Assembly: GCF_001975225.1 (NCBI RefSeq)
Contig: NZ_CP019445.1
Span: 3,968,001 to 4,032,000 of the forward strand
DNA length: 64,000 bases
Reading direction: 5' to 3'
DNA from: Kosakonia cowanii JCM 10956 = DSM 18146
Lineage (GTDB): Bacteria > Pseudomonadota > Gammaproteobacteria > Enterobacterales > Enterobacteriaceae
Shown here: positions 1 through 9,107 of the stretch, piece by piece
How the letters are laid out: every line of letters begins with the position of its first letter
Numbering within the stretch: the stretch's first letter is position 1
Notes under the pieces: model-generated
The model's input: only the letters and a program-made list of their open reading frames with translations
Database searches by the model: none
Told to the model about the DNA's origin: nothing
Program-made: the position numbers and the translations under genes

Positions 1-2117
1 GAGTTGATGGCACGCACGCGTACTAGGTAGTCGCCTTCAAAAATGCCGGGCACTTCTATATTGCGCAGTCCTGTTTCTGGCACATTAATCCATTCATTAT
101 CTCCACGCTTCCACTGCACCTGGTATGAGATAACATCAGCCTGAGGCTTGCTATTTTTATCCAGTGGCGCATCCCAGGATGCGATCAGTGTAGTAATTCG
201 CTGCCCCTGTCTTACGGATTCAAAGCTTGAGACCTGGATATTAGTCGGCTGATTAACAAGCCCGGTCGGAATCAGGCTGATTGGCGGCGTATCCAGTCGG
301 GCATTATTATCAACCGCGTCATATTTAGAGGAGTTATATTCCGCCCCAGTAATGGAGTACGTATTTTCCTCATCATTGAACGTCAGATTAGTTACTCTAA
401 AGTACTGTAATCTCAACTGCCCGGCGTCTATAACAAACACTGCATTCGGCAAAGGGTCCGCCTTGAAGGGCGTGGACACCACAAGCTGGGTACCATTTAC
501 AGCCTGGATAACCCGACTTTCGACGGTTCCACCCTGCGTGCGAATCATCAGCGTGTCGCCAACAACCGCGCTGGTGCCCCGATCAGTTGTCACAGCCTTC
601 AGCCCGCCGTTGTACTCGGCAACTCGACCACCGTACACGCGACCAGAAAGGCGTTCATCGGCAAAGGCAAACACCGTGCCCGGCACAAAGACATAGCCAT
701 CAAGCCCAGTTTGTAGGGTGATAATGCGGTCAAGAGAGTTGGAATATACCGCCCAACCACCACGACGCTGAGCCTCACTCTCTCGCGTACAGCCGATCGC
801 TGTGATTTGCGTCTGCTTAAACTTGAACTGTTTCACCAGGTCCGGGAACATCACAGCCGTAGTTCGATCCTGATAGTGATTGTCAGGATCGCTGAAATTA
901 ATCAGCGCGCTGGAAAAACGGGTCTTTTCACTGCCGCTTGAGTAGACCGGCTTGCCGATCACTGCTGCGCGGTTGAGGATCTGCAGTTTCGACGTATCCG
1001 CCGGCATGTCAGAGACAACGTTGAACATGTTGTTGCCCCAGAACGTCATCCCGTTGAACCCGGCGGCGATATCCTTGATCACCTGCCATGCGTCGGCCTG
1101 AGACTGTATATAAACGTCAAACATAAAGCGCGGCTCGGTGCCGCTGCCGCCCTTTCCGTCGGGCACCTTCTGATCGCAACGTTGAGCTATACGGTATAGC
1201 TCCCACTTATCCAGCATTTCCGCCGTGATGCGGCGGCCAAGGCCGAAACGTGGTTCGGTCAGAACGTCGAACCAGATCCATGCCGGGTTGTTCGACCATC
1301 CCCACTTGAACGTGCCATCCCAGGTGCCGCTGTAAGTACGGGCTATCGGATCGTAGTTTGAGGGGATTCGGATGATGCGCCCCTTCGGTTTACAGGAGAT
1401 TTTCGGTATATCGCTGAATGATTTTGCATTGAACGACACATACAACAGTGCTGTGTGCGGATAACGAAGACGAGCGTCGATAACCTCTGTAATGGCCTGC
1501 ACCTGCGTTTTGTTCTGCAGCATCTGGCTGGTGCTGTCGTCCGTATCGCGTACCACGCGAATCTGCCAGCCGGTAGTTGCTTTAGGAAGGTTGATGCGGT
1601 GGGTAAGCTCATAAAGCGAGCTGAGCTTCTCGGTGACGGTCCTGGTCATAACCGTCGAGAACGCGCCGCCGTCTACGGCCAGGTCGATGTGATATTTGAC
1701 AGTCGTACCAACGATATCGCCATTATTCTGCTGTTGCTGCAGGCCGGGAATGCCAATGCGCACGAGCACCGCATCAATCTGGGTATTACTCAGCGCGCGG
1801 GTCCAGGGGGCAACTTTCGTCAGCGATACGCCAATACTGGTTTCATTCTCGACCGCGGCAAAGCCAAGGATCGGGGTCTGTGTCTGGGTGCCCGGTCGGA
1901 AATCCCATGTGACGTTTTCAAAATTCATCGTCCCGTCGGCATTGCCCAGCGGCGTCCCGTCCAGAAAAATACGAGTTGCATCCAGGTCGCCGGCGAATTC
2001 CCCTTCACCAAGCGCCAGCAAGATGCGGCAGCGCGCCATCGACTGGGCACTATCTGGCTGTTCTACAGGCGTGTGCTGCTTCTGGCTGCCACCCTTTGCA
2101 CCAGTGATCGTTTCCAT
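1..2117 (-). CDS. Tail tip / host-specificity protein J-like (C-terminus beyond window)
   Basis: This is the N-terminal 705 codons of a lambda gpJ-type central tail fibre, the protein that forms the tail tip and contacts the host receptor. The frame runs open from an ATG at 2117 to the window edge. I checked the frame at several points (1730, 1415, 1049, 617, 113) and saw no interruption. It begins METITGAKGG, and contains the gpJ-like segments WIWFDVLTEPRFGLG and INFSDPDNHYQDR. The end that reaches the edge looks like a fibronectin type III repeat (SWDAPLDKNSKP, YQVQWKRGDNEW). It follows tail assembly gene I, with a hairpin/T-tract between them. The C-terminal receptor-binding part is not visible, so host range cannot be judged. 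Confidence 0.9.
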   Translation of the reverse strand, partial: METITGAKGGSQKQHTPVEQPDSAQSMARCRILLALGEGEFAGDLDATRIFLDGTPLGNADGTMNFENVTWDFRPGTQTQTPILGFAAVENETSIGVSLTKVAPWTRALSNTQIDAVLVRIGIPGLQQQQNNGDIVGTTVKYHIDLAVDGGAFSTVMTRTVTEKLSSLYELTHRINLPKATTGWQIRVVRDTDDSTSQMLQNKTQVQAITEVIDARLRYPHTALLYVSFNAKSFSDIPKISCKPKGRIIRIPSNYDPIARTYSGTWDGTFKWGWSNNPAWIWFDVLTEPRFGLGRRITAEMLDKWELYRIAQRCDQKVPDGKGGSGTEPRFMFDVYIQSQADAWQVIKDIAAGFNGMTFWGNNMFNVVSDMPADTSKLQILNRAAVIGKPVYSSGSEKTRFSSALINFSDPDNHYQDRTTAVMFPDLVKQFKFKQTQITAIGCTRESEAQRRGGWAVYSNSLDRIITLQTGLDGYVFVPGTVFAFADERLSGRVYGGRVAEYNGGLKAVTTDRGTSAVVGDTLMIRTQGGTVESRVIQAVNGTQLVVSTPFKADPLPNAVFVIDAGQLRLQYFRVTNLTFNDEENTYSITGAEYNSSKYDAVDNNARLDTPPISLIPTGLVNQPTNIQVSSFESVRQGQRITTLIASWDAPLDKNSKPQADVISYQVQWKRGDNEWINVPETGLRNIEVPGIFEGDYLVRVRAIN

Positions 2118-2126
2118 ATTGTGTCC

Positions 2127-2153
2127 ATAAAAAAAGCACCCGATTGGTTGCTT
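2127..2153 (-). terminator. Hairpin with T-tract between tail genes I and J
   Basis: On the minus strand arms AAGCAACC and GGGTGCTT (one mismatch) flank the loop AATC, followed by seven T. It lies just upstream of the J-like start, so it may reduce rather than stop late transcription. Q-type antitermination would allow read-through. Confidence 0.55.
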
Positions 2154-2172
2154 ATTGGTCAGAGGGGTAGTA

Positions 2173-2772
2173 TCAAATGTCTTCCGCGACTATGCCGGCG
2201 CTGATGATCGCACCGCCAATTTCCCGCTCGCCCCAAAATGGCGCCACCGGATTACCCATCGCCAGAGTGTTAACCGAACCGCCGAAGGCGTAGCTTGGCT
2301 TGTTGTCTGGGTCGTCGCGTCCCTGTAGCCCTTTAGGCTGTGGAGAGAGCATCTGGTAAATGCCGCCGGCCATCATTGATGCGCCTGACATGATAAGCCC
2401 GGCACCAAAGGTGAGACCTACACCGGTCCAGCCGGTCGCCACGCCGACGATAATACCTGCGACCACCATCACTGCCCCCAGGATGGTCTGGAACATACCC
2501 GCCTTCTTCGCCCCCTCCATAACCGGCGCAATACGAATATCACTGTTACCAGCCAGCTCCTGGAAATCCTGCACGCCTATGTTGCGCTTTCCACGAAACA
2601 CGGCGAAGGTCATGCCGTTCTTTTTGGCGTTCATCAGGTAGTCTTCCAGCCCGTCGAAGTTGATGCACAGGGCCTTTACCGCTTCGGCGGATGTCTGCAC
2701 CGCCAGCTTATGCACTCGCCCGAACCGGGTGCCCAGCGCGCCGTACAGGCGAATAGTGGTTAAACGCGCCAT
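2173..2772 (-). CDS. Tail assembly protein I-like
   Basis: A 199-residue protein of the lambda tail assembly protein I family, needed with K and J to build the tail tip. The N-terminal half is a small alpha/beta domain (MARLTTIRLYGALGTRFG). Residues about 90-140 are glycine-rich and hydrophobic (TILGAVMVVAGIIVGVATG, then FGAGLIMSGASMMAGG), as in gpI. The C-terminus is short and polar. The gene overlaps the end of K by 13 bases, so the two are probably translationally coupled. Order M-L-K-I-J is the same as in lambda. Confidence 0.88.
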   Translation of the reverse strand: MARLTTIRLYGALGTRFGRVHKLAVQTSAEAVKALCINFDGLEDYLMNAKKNGMTFAVFRGKRNIGVQDFQELAGNSDIRIAPVMEGAKKAGMFQTILGAVMVVAGIIVGVATGWTGVGLTFGAGLIMSGASMMAGGIYQMLSPQPKGLQGRDDPDNKPSYAFGGSVNTLAMGNPVAPFWGEREIGGAIISAGIVAEDI

Positions 2773-3491
2773 GGCTTTATCTCCTCTGGCAGGCTCCTGT
2801 GGCGAACGCAGATCATCGTCCTGTCCTTGAAATAGCCGCGGGCATAGGGGGTAATGCAGGAGGGCTGGCCATATAGGTGATGGAGCAGTTCACCCTCTTC
2901 AGTGATAATGCCCGCATGGTTCCACTTATCGGATTCAACCTGCATGATGACCATGCACCCGGGCGCCGGATCACATTCGATGAAGCCTTCTTGCTCCCAG
3001 TTATCGAAATAGAAGTTGTCCGGGTACTGACTTTCCCACCACGGATAATCGACGCGGAAATCGTCTAACGTGACGCCCTGGGTGGCGTGCCAGTCCATGA
3101 TAAGCCCCCAACAGTCGTGTGAACCCAGGATAAACGGGCGGCCGATAAGCGGCACCGCCTCGGGCATTATCTCGGCGTATTCATCGCTGTCTGGCGCGTA
3201 AATGCCCCAGACCACGCCGGAGTTGTTGCACTGCTGGCGATCCAGGTCTGACGGTATAGGCCGTGCGCCGTCGCCGGGGTGGGAATGTATAACGCGTATA
3301 ATTGTACCGATGTCCTCAGCATTCGCCCAGAACTCGCCATCGATACGGAAATGCTCGGTCGGGTTTTCGTGGGTGTTCGATACGGGGATATAGCGCTGGC
3401 GACGGCCAGACTGGATAACGAAGCCGCAGCACTCGCGCGGGGATTCCTCCAGCGCATGCGCCCGGATAGCCGACATTATGGTTTTGTTCAT
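2760..3491 (-). CDS. Tail assembly protein K-like, JAB peptidase plus NlpC/P60 domain
   Basis: A 243-residue two-domain protein. Residues about 1-110 are a JAMM/JAB metallopeptidase fold, with the metal motif HSHPGDGARPIPSDLD and an upstream glutamate in EESPRECCGF. Residues about 120-240 are NlpC/P60-like, with a cysteine in GSHDCWGL and a histidine in NHAGIITEEG. Lambda gpK has the same architecture and is thought to act in tail-tip maturation or cell-wall penetration. The catalytic residues of both domains appear to be present. It lies between L and I. Confidence 0.9.
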   Translation of the reverse strand: MNKTIMSAIRAHALEESPRECCGFVIQSGRRQRYIPVSNTHENPTEHFRIDGEFWANAEDIGTIIRVIHSHPGDGARPIPSDLDRQQCNNSGVVWGIYAPDSDEYAEIMPEAVPLIGRPFILGSHDCWGLIMDWHATQGVTLDDFRVDYPWWESQYPDNFYFDNWEQEGFIECDPAPGCMVIMQVESDKWNHAGIITEEGELLHHLYGQPSCITPYARGYFKDRTMICVRHRSLPEEIKPWRV

Positions 3492-3503
3492 TGGTATGTC
3501 CGT

Positions 3504-4277
3504 TTATCGGGTGAAAAGAACCGTCGCCGGGAAGCCGCCAAAATCGAGGATCGCCGCGTTTGGCTCTGCAAGCCCGGCACCGAATCGTTTCCGACAGTCA
3601 CTCAGGCAACCGCCGCAGACATCAAGGGCCGGATCCGCTACGGGGTTTCCCTTTGCGTCGAAGTAAGCCGTACCGTTATAGGTGCAACCGTCACCGCTCC
3701 GGTATTGTCCGCGTAGCGCCCATTCACAGAGGGAAGTAATTTGTCTGGTGGGAATTACCTGCCCCTGCAGGTCTGCCGGGCTGCTTAGCGCCCAGGTCAC
3801 CACCTCGTCATCTTCGGACGTTTTGGTATCCAGCCAGAAGGTCTGAAGCGTGAACATAGTCGGATCGGCAGTGGGATTAACGTGGTCGGGAAAATTCACC
3901 GCATCCAGATACACCGTATAGGTGTCGATAATGCTCACCTTCGCGTTCACCATGTCCTTAAACTGAAGGCATAGCGCGGAGATATGGCCGTCAAGGTTTG
4001 AGACGCTGAGTGACGGCTCTGCCGCCTGGTCAGTTGAGAGAGCCAGGCCTGTTAACTGGAAAGGCCAGAAATCATAGACCTCACCATCGAAGACTACAGG
4101 CTTGGGCCCGAGCTTGCTTTCGTCACCCTGCGCCTCGTCAATCTCCCGTGGAGTATGCGGAAAAGGACTGTAATGAAAGCGGTGAATACCACCACTGAAT
4201 TCTGAGGCGTCCACTTCTACCAGCCGGACTTTTCCGCCAGGTGCAAGCATGGCTGCCGTATCAATAAGTGCTGTCAT
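3504..4277 (-). CDS. Minor tail protein L-like
   Basis: A 257-residue protein of the lambda gpL family, part of the tail tip below the baseplate hub. The C-terminal quarter carries clustered cysteines (CEWALRG, GCTYNG, DVCGGCLSDCRKRFG). In lambda gpL such cysteines bind an iron-sulfur cluster. They are conserved here, so the same role is inferred. It lies 8 bases downstream of M and 12 bases upstream of K. Confidence 0.88.
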   Translation of the reverse strand: MTALIDTAAMLAPGGKVRLVEVDASEFSGGIHRFHYSPFPHTPREIDEAQGDESKLGPKPVVFDGEVYDFWPFQLTGLALSTDQAAEPSLSVSNLDGHISALCLQFKDMVNAKVSIIDTYTVYLDAVNFPDHVNPTADPTMFTLQTFWLDTKTSEDDEVVTWALSSPADLQGQVIPTRQITSLCEWALRGQYRSGDGCTYNGTAYFDAKGNPVADPALDVCGGCLSDCRKRFGAGLAEPNAAILDFGGFPATVLFTR

Positions 4278-4285
4278 GGTTGACC

Positions 4286-4636
4286 TCAGGCATAGACGCC
4301 GTAGGCGCGCTTTATGGTGAAAGTAAGCTCTGCTGCGTTGCTGCTGATCTGGTTCTTACGCACAGAATCTTTGACGACCCGATACAACCCCTTCTCCTCG
4401 CCGGGTGGCGTGATGATGAAAGCCTTAACGGTATGAGCCAGCAGGAATGAGCGAATTTCGTTTATCAACACCTCTGTGCCAACATAAATCATCGGAACCT
4501 GAATGGCAGTAGAGTTGATGCCATTTTCAGCCACCTGCTCATAACCGTCACCGAACTGTGAGGCCCGGATTGTCTGGTTATATTCAATTGCGCCCGCTCC
4601 AAGTTGCGCGGGCCACTTATAGGTTTCAACAGCCAT
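4286..4636 (-). CDS. Minor tail protein M-like
   Basis: A 116-residue protein of the lambda gpM family that joins the tail-tip complex. Recognisable features are the N-terminal WPAQLGAGAIEYNQTIRASQFGDGYEQ stretch, seen in two parts, and a C-terminal FTIKRAYGVYA. Its position between the tape measure and L is the standard one. The ATG at 4636 lies just downstream of the 4646-4672 hairpin. Confidence 0.88.
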   Translation of the reverse strand: MAVETYKWPAQLGAGAIEYNQTIRASQFGDGYEQVAENGINSTAIQVPMIYVGTEVLINEIRSFLLAHTVKAFIITPPGEEKGLYRVVKDSVRKNQISSNAAELTFTIKRAYGVYA

Positions 4637-4645
4637 GTTTGCTCC

Positions 4646-4672
4646 ATAAAAAAGCCCCGCATAAGCGAGGCT
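4646..4672 (-). terminator. Hairpin with T-tract between tape measure and M
   Basis: On the minus strand AGCCTCGC and GCGGGGCT (one G-T pair) enclose TTAT and are followed by six T. It is an intrinsic-terminator shape within the late operon, placed after the long tape-measure gene. Confidence 0.65.
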
Positions 4673-4716
4673 GGCATCAGGGATTCGGCAATATACTTTG
4701 CAATAATCTTTGAAAA

Positions 4717-7700
4717 CTAACGACCCTTCGTAAAGTTGTAGATCATGCCCCCTGGCTTCAGGTGCTTCTGAACTACCTGGGTTGCAGCGTTTTGTATTTC
4801 AGCCGCCATGGCGCGCCCCATAGCGTCCCCAGAGCTGCTGGATTGAGCCGAAGCGTTACCACTGGCATCGACATTTACAGTGGTGTTAATTACCGGTGCA
4901 GCATTACCAGAACCGGACATGAGCCCCAGCATAGGCGGCCTGCCGACAACCCCACCTTCAGAATATCCCTGAGCACCACGCATCATCGCATAAAGATTAT
5001 TGACACCGATTGCAGTTGTGGCCTCTTTGGTAAAGACGAACTCACCGCCGTGTACCACCCCTTTGGGCTGATATTTGCCGCCATCGCCTGTGTAACCGCC
5101 GGTGTCGAATTCAGGAATATATCCCCCGTTCCACGCTGGCCGGAAAGACGGGACAGCAAAAGACTGGCCTGCACCACTACCTGCCGATGAGGTACCCGCA
5201 GAAATCCATCCCATTGCGGCCTGCACGGTGTACGCCACCAGCAGCCGGTTAATCACATCAGCGATCATCTTCATCATGGAGGCAGCGAAACTTTTGAAAC
5301 TGGCCGTTCCGGTAGTGACCAGGTTTGTCAGCATATCTGATATACCGCCCAGGGCTGACTGCGCTACGCTTTGCATTGAGCCATAAACGTTGGTTGCCGC
5401 ATCAAGGTACTCGGCCCAGCCTTTTCTGGCACCCGACATCCAGTCGCCACGTAGTTTGTCTTCTGCTGCATAGTAATCGTTGGCGGCTTTTAACTCCTGT
5501 TTATAACCGTTATCGCTGAGACTACCGCCCGCATTGAGCCAGCCACTACGCAGTTGAGACATAGACGCCTGTCGCCCGGCAAGTCTGTCACTCATTGTGG
5601 CTCCAGATGCAAGCCCGGCTTGCTTCTCCACCATCTGAGTAACGTACTTCTGCGCTGTATCCATCCGCTTATTCAGTTGCTCCTGAGCGGTAATCTGGTC
5701 ACCGAGAAGAGCTTTCTGCTGCGCAAGTTGCAGCACCTGGTTTTTGCTCGCCAGCAGAGACTTCTCCTGCTTCGATAACTGACGGGTGCTCGCTGCCGTT
5801 TCAAGGACAGCAAATTTAGATTCAGTGGCATATAGGTCTTTACGCTGCTGACTGATCGTGTCATTAACAGAGCGGTGATCCTGAAGGGTTTTCAGTTGCG
5901 CCTGGAGAGCAAGTAGTTCAGCTTGCGCAGAATCTTCGGCACGATCGCCTGCGGCCACCGTTATGCCCTTGGCTTTAGGAGTCTTTGGATCTTTATACAG
6001 CTTCTCGATGCCAGCTCGGGCCTTAGATATTTGTTCAGGAGTCAATGGTTTGACTCTCTGCTCATGCGGCAAGCCCTGCGTCGCTTTAACTGCTTTCGCG
6101 TTATCGGCAATAGCTTTGTTCAAATCCTTTTGTGCCAGAGCTCTTTTTTCTGCTTGAGTGGTTCCAGCATCCAAATATTTATTAAATGATATCTGCGCAT
6201 CAATACCATCTTGATTTATCTTATTAAACTCAGCCCTTTTCTGGTTGAAACCTTCCTGAGATTTAATAACAAACCCAAGCTCTCTCTCTTGCTGAAGCAA
6301 TGCCGCCAACTCCCTTTTTGCAGCACCACCATCACCGACATTACCCATACCAAAAACACCTGGACGGGATTGATTGGTGATTTCTTTAATTCTTTGCCTC
6401 ACAACCTCAAGCTGTTCAGCTGTCGATTCTTTTCTACCAATACCTAAGGCAGCATCCCAATATGCTTTCCACGTATCAGATACGTCACGAATCACCTGAT
6501 CGATAAGGCCAAGGTTGTCAATAACCTGCTGACTGCGTTGCTGCTCTGCCCGGCTGTAACTATCAGCAGCTTTTTGCCCTGCCTCTTCCTTTTCACCGCG
6601 GCGCTCAAGAGCAGCAATGTACTGAAACTCTGCAACAGTTAAGTAATGCAGTTGGCTGTTTAGCTCAACAGATGCTTTTACTGGTGAATCATAGAGTTTC
6701 TGGAAATTAGCAATCGTAGTATCTACTGACTGCCCAACCGCGTCTTCCATGGCCGCAGCTGCTCTGGCAACAACCTCAAGTTTATTTCCATCAAATCTTC
6801 CCGACCCAACAATTTTCGCCAGTGTTGCCGATGATTCTCCTATTGTCACACCAGCATCATCAGCTATTTGCCTGGAAAGTTGACTAAGTTGCCCCGCCGT
6901 TTTACCAGCATAGTTTCCGGTTAAGATAAGCTGCTTGTTGAACTCACTGGCTTCCTGGGCGCCTTTGTACCATGCAATTGCCAGAAGTGAAGCCACCCCC
7001 ACAAGCCCACCAACAGCAAGCCTGGCAGGAGTCAGGAAAGAAAGCATACCCCTGCCATGTTCGGCATTCTCAGCCAGTGAGTTCGCATTTTCTGAAAGTG
7101 ATTCTGAAGAGTCGTCTGTTGCCTCTTTAAACCCAAGAACCTCTTCCTTGATAAATTGAAAAAGCCCGCCCAGACCTCCAAAAGAATCACTGATTTGCCC
7201 GCCCTGCTGGATCAGCACCATCCACAATGGCATGCCACCAGCAATAGATGTGGCAATATCCGTGAACTGCGCTGGCAACATTCTCAATGCCTGCCGGTAC
7301 TGCCCGGCGCTGATCCCGCCCTTCCTCCACGCTTCATCCTGTTCACGCAGCTTTTCGATGAAAGGAGCAGCCTGCAGGGAAACACCGAGTTGAGCAGCCT
7401 TTATTTCGAGCAATTCGATCCGTGTTTTTCCGATCGATGTCGCCTGCTCTTCGAGAGTCCGAACAAATGAGTCGCGGATATTCTGCGCACGTTGCATCTC
7501 GGATGCCTCGGCGCGCTCTGCAGCCTCCAGCTCTGCAATCGCATCCCTGAGCATGCGGGATTGCATGGCAGAAACTTTTTTATTTGCTGCTTCCTGTGCG
7601 GTTGCGGCCTCCTGCGCCTTAAGCGCAGCGATGTACGGTCCGGCCTCCTGCAGCAGTCCCATCTGAGCCGCTTTCAGCTCAAGCACCTCAGCACGTGATT

Positions 7701-8433
7701 TACCGATAGCCAGAGCCTGATTACGAAGAGACTCGATGAAGTTATCATTTTGTGACTGCAGGCGGGATGCTTCAGCTAACGCCTGGCGCTCTGCGGCCTG
7801 TTTCTCACGAAGCTCTTGTGCGGCAATCCGGGTCTGCACAGCCTCACTGGCGATAGCTAGTTCTCTTTCCCTGATTTGCTGAATCAGTGGGGCGGCTTCT
7901 TGCGTTAAACCCAGTATGGAGGCCCGATACTCAAGCACATCTGACTTTGAGGCCCGGAAGGCAGCAGCCTGCTCGCTCAGAGATTTCAGGAACGAGTCCT
8001 GCGCTGCGGCGGCACGTTGCGTGTCCTGAGCCAGCTTCAGTCGCTCCTGCCCTTCGGCGGTCTCTGCTTCCATGACCTGAAATAATTTATCGCGGGTGGT
8101 ATCCAGCACTGCGCTAAACCGGCTGTAATCCTCATTACCGAGCAGTCCCTTACCGCGAAAGCCAGCCAGTTTGCTTTGCAGCGTTTCCAGCTCATCCATT
8201 GCCCGGTTAACAGGGCTGATTTTATTCAGAAGAGCCTGCAACTCTTCTTTTTGCTCTTTCAGGCTCTGAGTGTTTTTTTTCTGACTGTCGGCACCCGCCC
8301 GGAAAACGCTGTTCAGATCATCGGCCTTGTTTGCCGCGCTGCCGGCCGTCTGCTGGAAATCGTCCAGCGCCTTGTTCCCGCGCTCCAGCTCGGCGGTATT
8401 CACCCGGAGCGAAATTGTTGCAATATCAGACAT
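4717..8433 (-). CDS. Tape measure protein (lambda H-like)
   Basis: This 1238-residue protein sets tail length and passes into the host with the DNA. The N-terminal 370 residues are coiled-coil rich and contain three related repeats at about residues 147-190, 231-274 and 322-365, each built around S/NF-x-x-x-L-x-x-Q-A followed by a glycine or alanine-rich stretch. Residues 385-410 (LPAQFTDIATSIAGG, MPLWMVLIQQGGQ) are the TMP prophage domain typical of lambda H relatives. A hydrophobic segment follows at about 475-500, and the C-terminal region has the FDTGGYTGDGG motif of these proteins. Its ATG overlaps the GT stop (TAATG). Confidence 0.93.
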   Translation of the reverse strand: MSDIATISLRVNTAELERGNKALDDFQQTAGSAANKADDLNSVFRAGADSQKKNTQSLKEQKEELQALLNKISPVNRAMDELETLQSKLAGFRGKGLLGNEDYSRFSAVLDTTRDKLFQVMEAETAEGQERLKLAQDTQRAAAAQDSFLKSLSEQAAAFRASKSDVLEYRASILGLTQEAAPLIQQIRERELAIASEAVQTRIAAQELREKQAAERQALAEASRLQSQNDNFIESLRNQALAIGKSRAEVLELKAAQMGLLQEAGPYIAALKAQEAATAQEAANKKVSAMQSRMLRDAIAELEAAERAEASEMQRAQNIRDSFVRTLEEQATSIGKTRIELLEIKAAQLGVSLQAAPFIEKLREQDEAWRKGGISAGQYRQALRMLPAQFTDIATSIAGGMPLWMVLIQQGGQISDSFGGLGGLFQFIKEEVLGFKEATDDSSESLSENANSLAENAEHGRGMLSFLTPARLAVGGLVGVASLLAIAWYKGAQEASEFNKQLILTGNYAGKTAGQLSQLSRQIADDAGVTIGESSATLAKIVGSGRFDGNKLEVVARAAAAMEDAVGQSVDTTIANFQKLYDSPVKASVELNSQLHYLTVAEFQYIAALERRGEKEEAGQKAADSYSRAEQQRSQQVIDNLGLIDQVIRDVSDTWKAYWDAALGIGRKESTAEQLEVVRQRIKEITNQSRPGVFGMGNVGDGGAAKRELAALLQQERELGFVIKSQEGFNQKRAEFNKINQDGIDAQISFNKYLDAGTTQAEKRALAQKDLNKAIADNAKAVKATQGLPHEQRVKPLTPEQISKARAGIEKLYKDPKTPKAKGITVAAGDRAEDSAQAELLALQAQLKTLQDHRSVNDTISQQRKDLYATESKFAVLETAASTRQLSKQEKSLLASKNQVLQLAQQKALLGDQITAQEQLNKRMDTAQKYVTQMVEKQAGLASGATMSDRLAGRQASMSQLRSGWLNAGGSLSDNGYKQELKAANDYYAAEDKLRGDWMSGARKGWAEYLDAATNVYGSMQSVAQSALGGISDMLTNLVTTGTASFKSFAASMMKMIADVINRLLVAYTVQAAMGWISAGTSSAGSGAGQSFAVPSFRPAWNGGYIPEFDTGGYTGDGGKYQPKGVVHGGEFVFTKEATTAIGVNNLYAMMRGAQGYSEGGVVGRPPMLGLMSGSGNAAPVINTTVNVDASGNASAQSSSSGDAMGRAMAAEIQNAATQVVQKHLKPGGMIYNFTKGR

Positions 8434-9055
8434 TACGCCCCCTGATGCATAATCTTCAGCGCCACGCTTTCCATTACGCGAATATCCGTTAACGCGGTTG
8501 CCTCATCCTCCACCCCGTTCAGCTTCATCAGCCAGGGCAGCACGTTGTAATCCAGCCCGGTGATGCCGCCCATGCCCGTGCGCCATTGAGTGCTCATTGA
8601 CTGGAAGACGGCGAACGCAGTCCAAACATCGGGCCAAACTTCGATGGTCTGCTCTTCTTCTGTGTAGTCTTCGGCGCTGAGGCCAAACGCAGCCAGATCT
8701 TCGGTGGAAGGTTCAGGCGTATAAAACGCCGAGGCAACCGCTATCAGTTTTTTTCGCGGTTACCTGTCAGCTCCCGATAGTAGGTGCCGACGATCGCTTT
8801 CATCGCGCCAGGGTAGTTATCCAGGAGCATCTCCAGATTTTCACGACTGAGCTCATCCGGTAGTGCCCAGGACTCGGTGATTTCAGTCAGGAAGTCGATA
8901 GCAGTTTTTCCCTCGATTCCTTCGAGTGCAGCAAGTTCTTTGACCGGTTTATGACGGAAGGTAAACGTAAGTACGCCATCATCTTCGCCGGCGCGCGGAA
9001 TGGTGACGTCTGCTTTGAAAGTCGGTTTGGGCTGGAGCTGAAATTTAGTGGCCAT
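8433..9055 (-). CDS. Tail assembly chaperone GT, -1 frameshift product
   Basis: The T part is an open frame from 8747 to 8433 with no start of its own. It is in the -1 frame relative to G, and reads LIAVASAFYTPEPSTEDLA and onward for 104 residues, a DUF1799-like phage protein. Slippage on the heptamer A_AAA_AAC (8753-8747) gives a fusion of about 207 residues, the counterpart of lambda gpGT. In lambda, G and GT in a fixed ratio hold the tape measure during tail assembly. The slippery site is in the correct frame, two codons before the G stop. That the frameshift occurs here is inferred. Confidence 0.82.
8744..9055 (-). CDS. Tail assembly chaperone G-like
   Basis: A 103-residue protein just before the tape measure, in the position of lambda G. 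It begins MATKFQLQPKPTFKADVTIP and ends TGNREKN. It is expected to coat the tape-measure protein during tail polymerisation and not to be part of the virion. The last three codons GAA AAA AAC contain the slippery heptamer that yields GT. The tail tube gene lies upstream, with a terminator-like hairpin between. Confidence 0.85.
   Translation of the reverse strand: MATKFQLQPKPTFKADVTIPRAGEDDGVLTFTFRHKPVKELAALEGIEGKTAIDFLTEITESWALPDELSRENLEMLLDNYPGAMKAIVGTYYRELTGNREKN
8747..8753 (-). promoter_or_regulatory. -1 ribosomal frameshift site A_AAA_AAC
   Basis: The zero-frame codons GAA AAA AAC TGA contain the canonical X_XXY_YYZ heptamer A AAA AAC directly before the G stop codon. A -1 shift continues into CTG ATA GCG and the T frame. 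Confidence 0.8.
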
Positions 9056-9069
9056 GTGTTCCTCGGCAG

Positions 9070-9093
9070 TAAGAAAGGCCCGCTACCGGGCCT
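9070..9093 (-). terminator. Hairpin with T-rich tail after tail tube gene
   Basis: A perfect 7-bp stem, AGGCCCG and CGGGCCT around GTAG on the minus strand, is followed by TTCTTA. It probably lowers expression of G and later genes relative to the abundant tail tube protein. Confidence 0.6.
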
Positions 9094-9107
9094 GTTAAGG
9101 GAGTGGA

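Noticed and set aside
1455..2204. 249-codon plus-strand frame opposite the J-like gene
   Set aside because: It is antisense to a well-conserved tail gene whose frame is continuous; composition and lack of a family make it a shadow.
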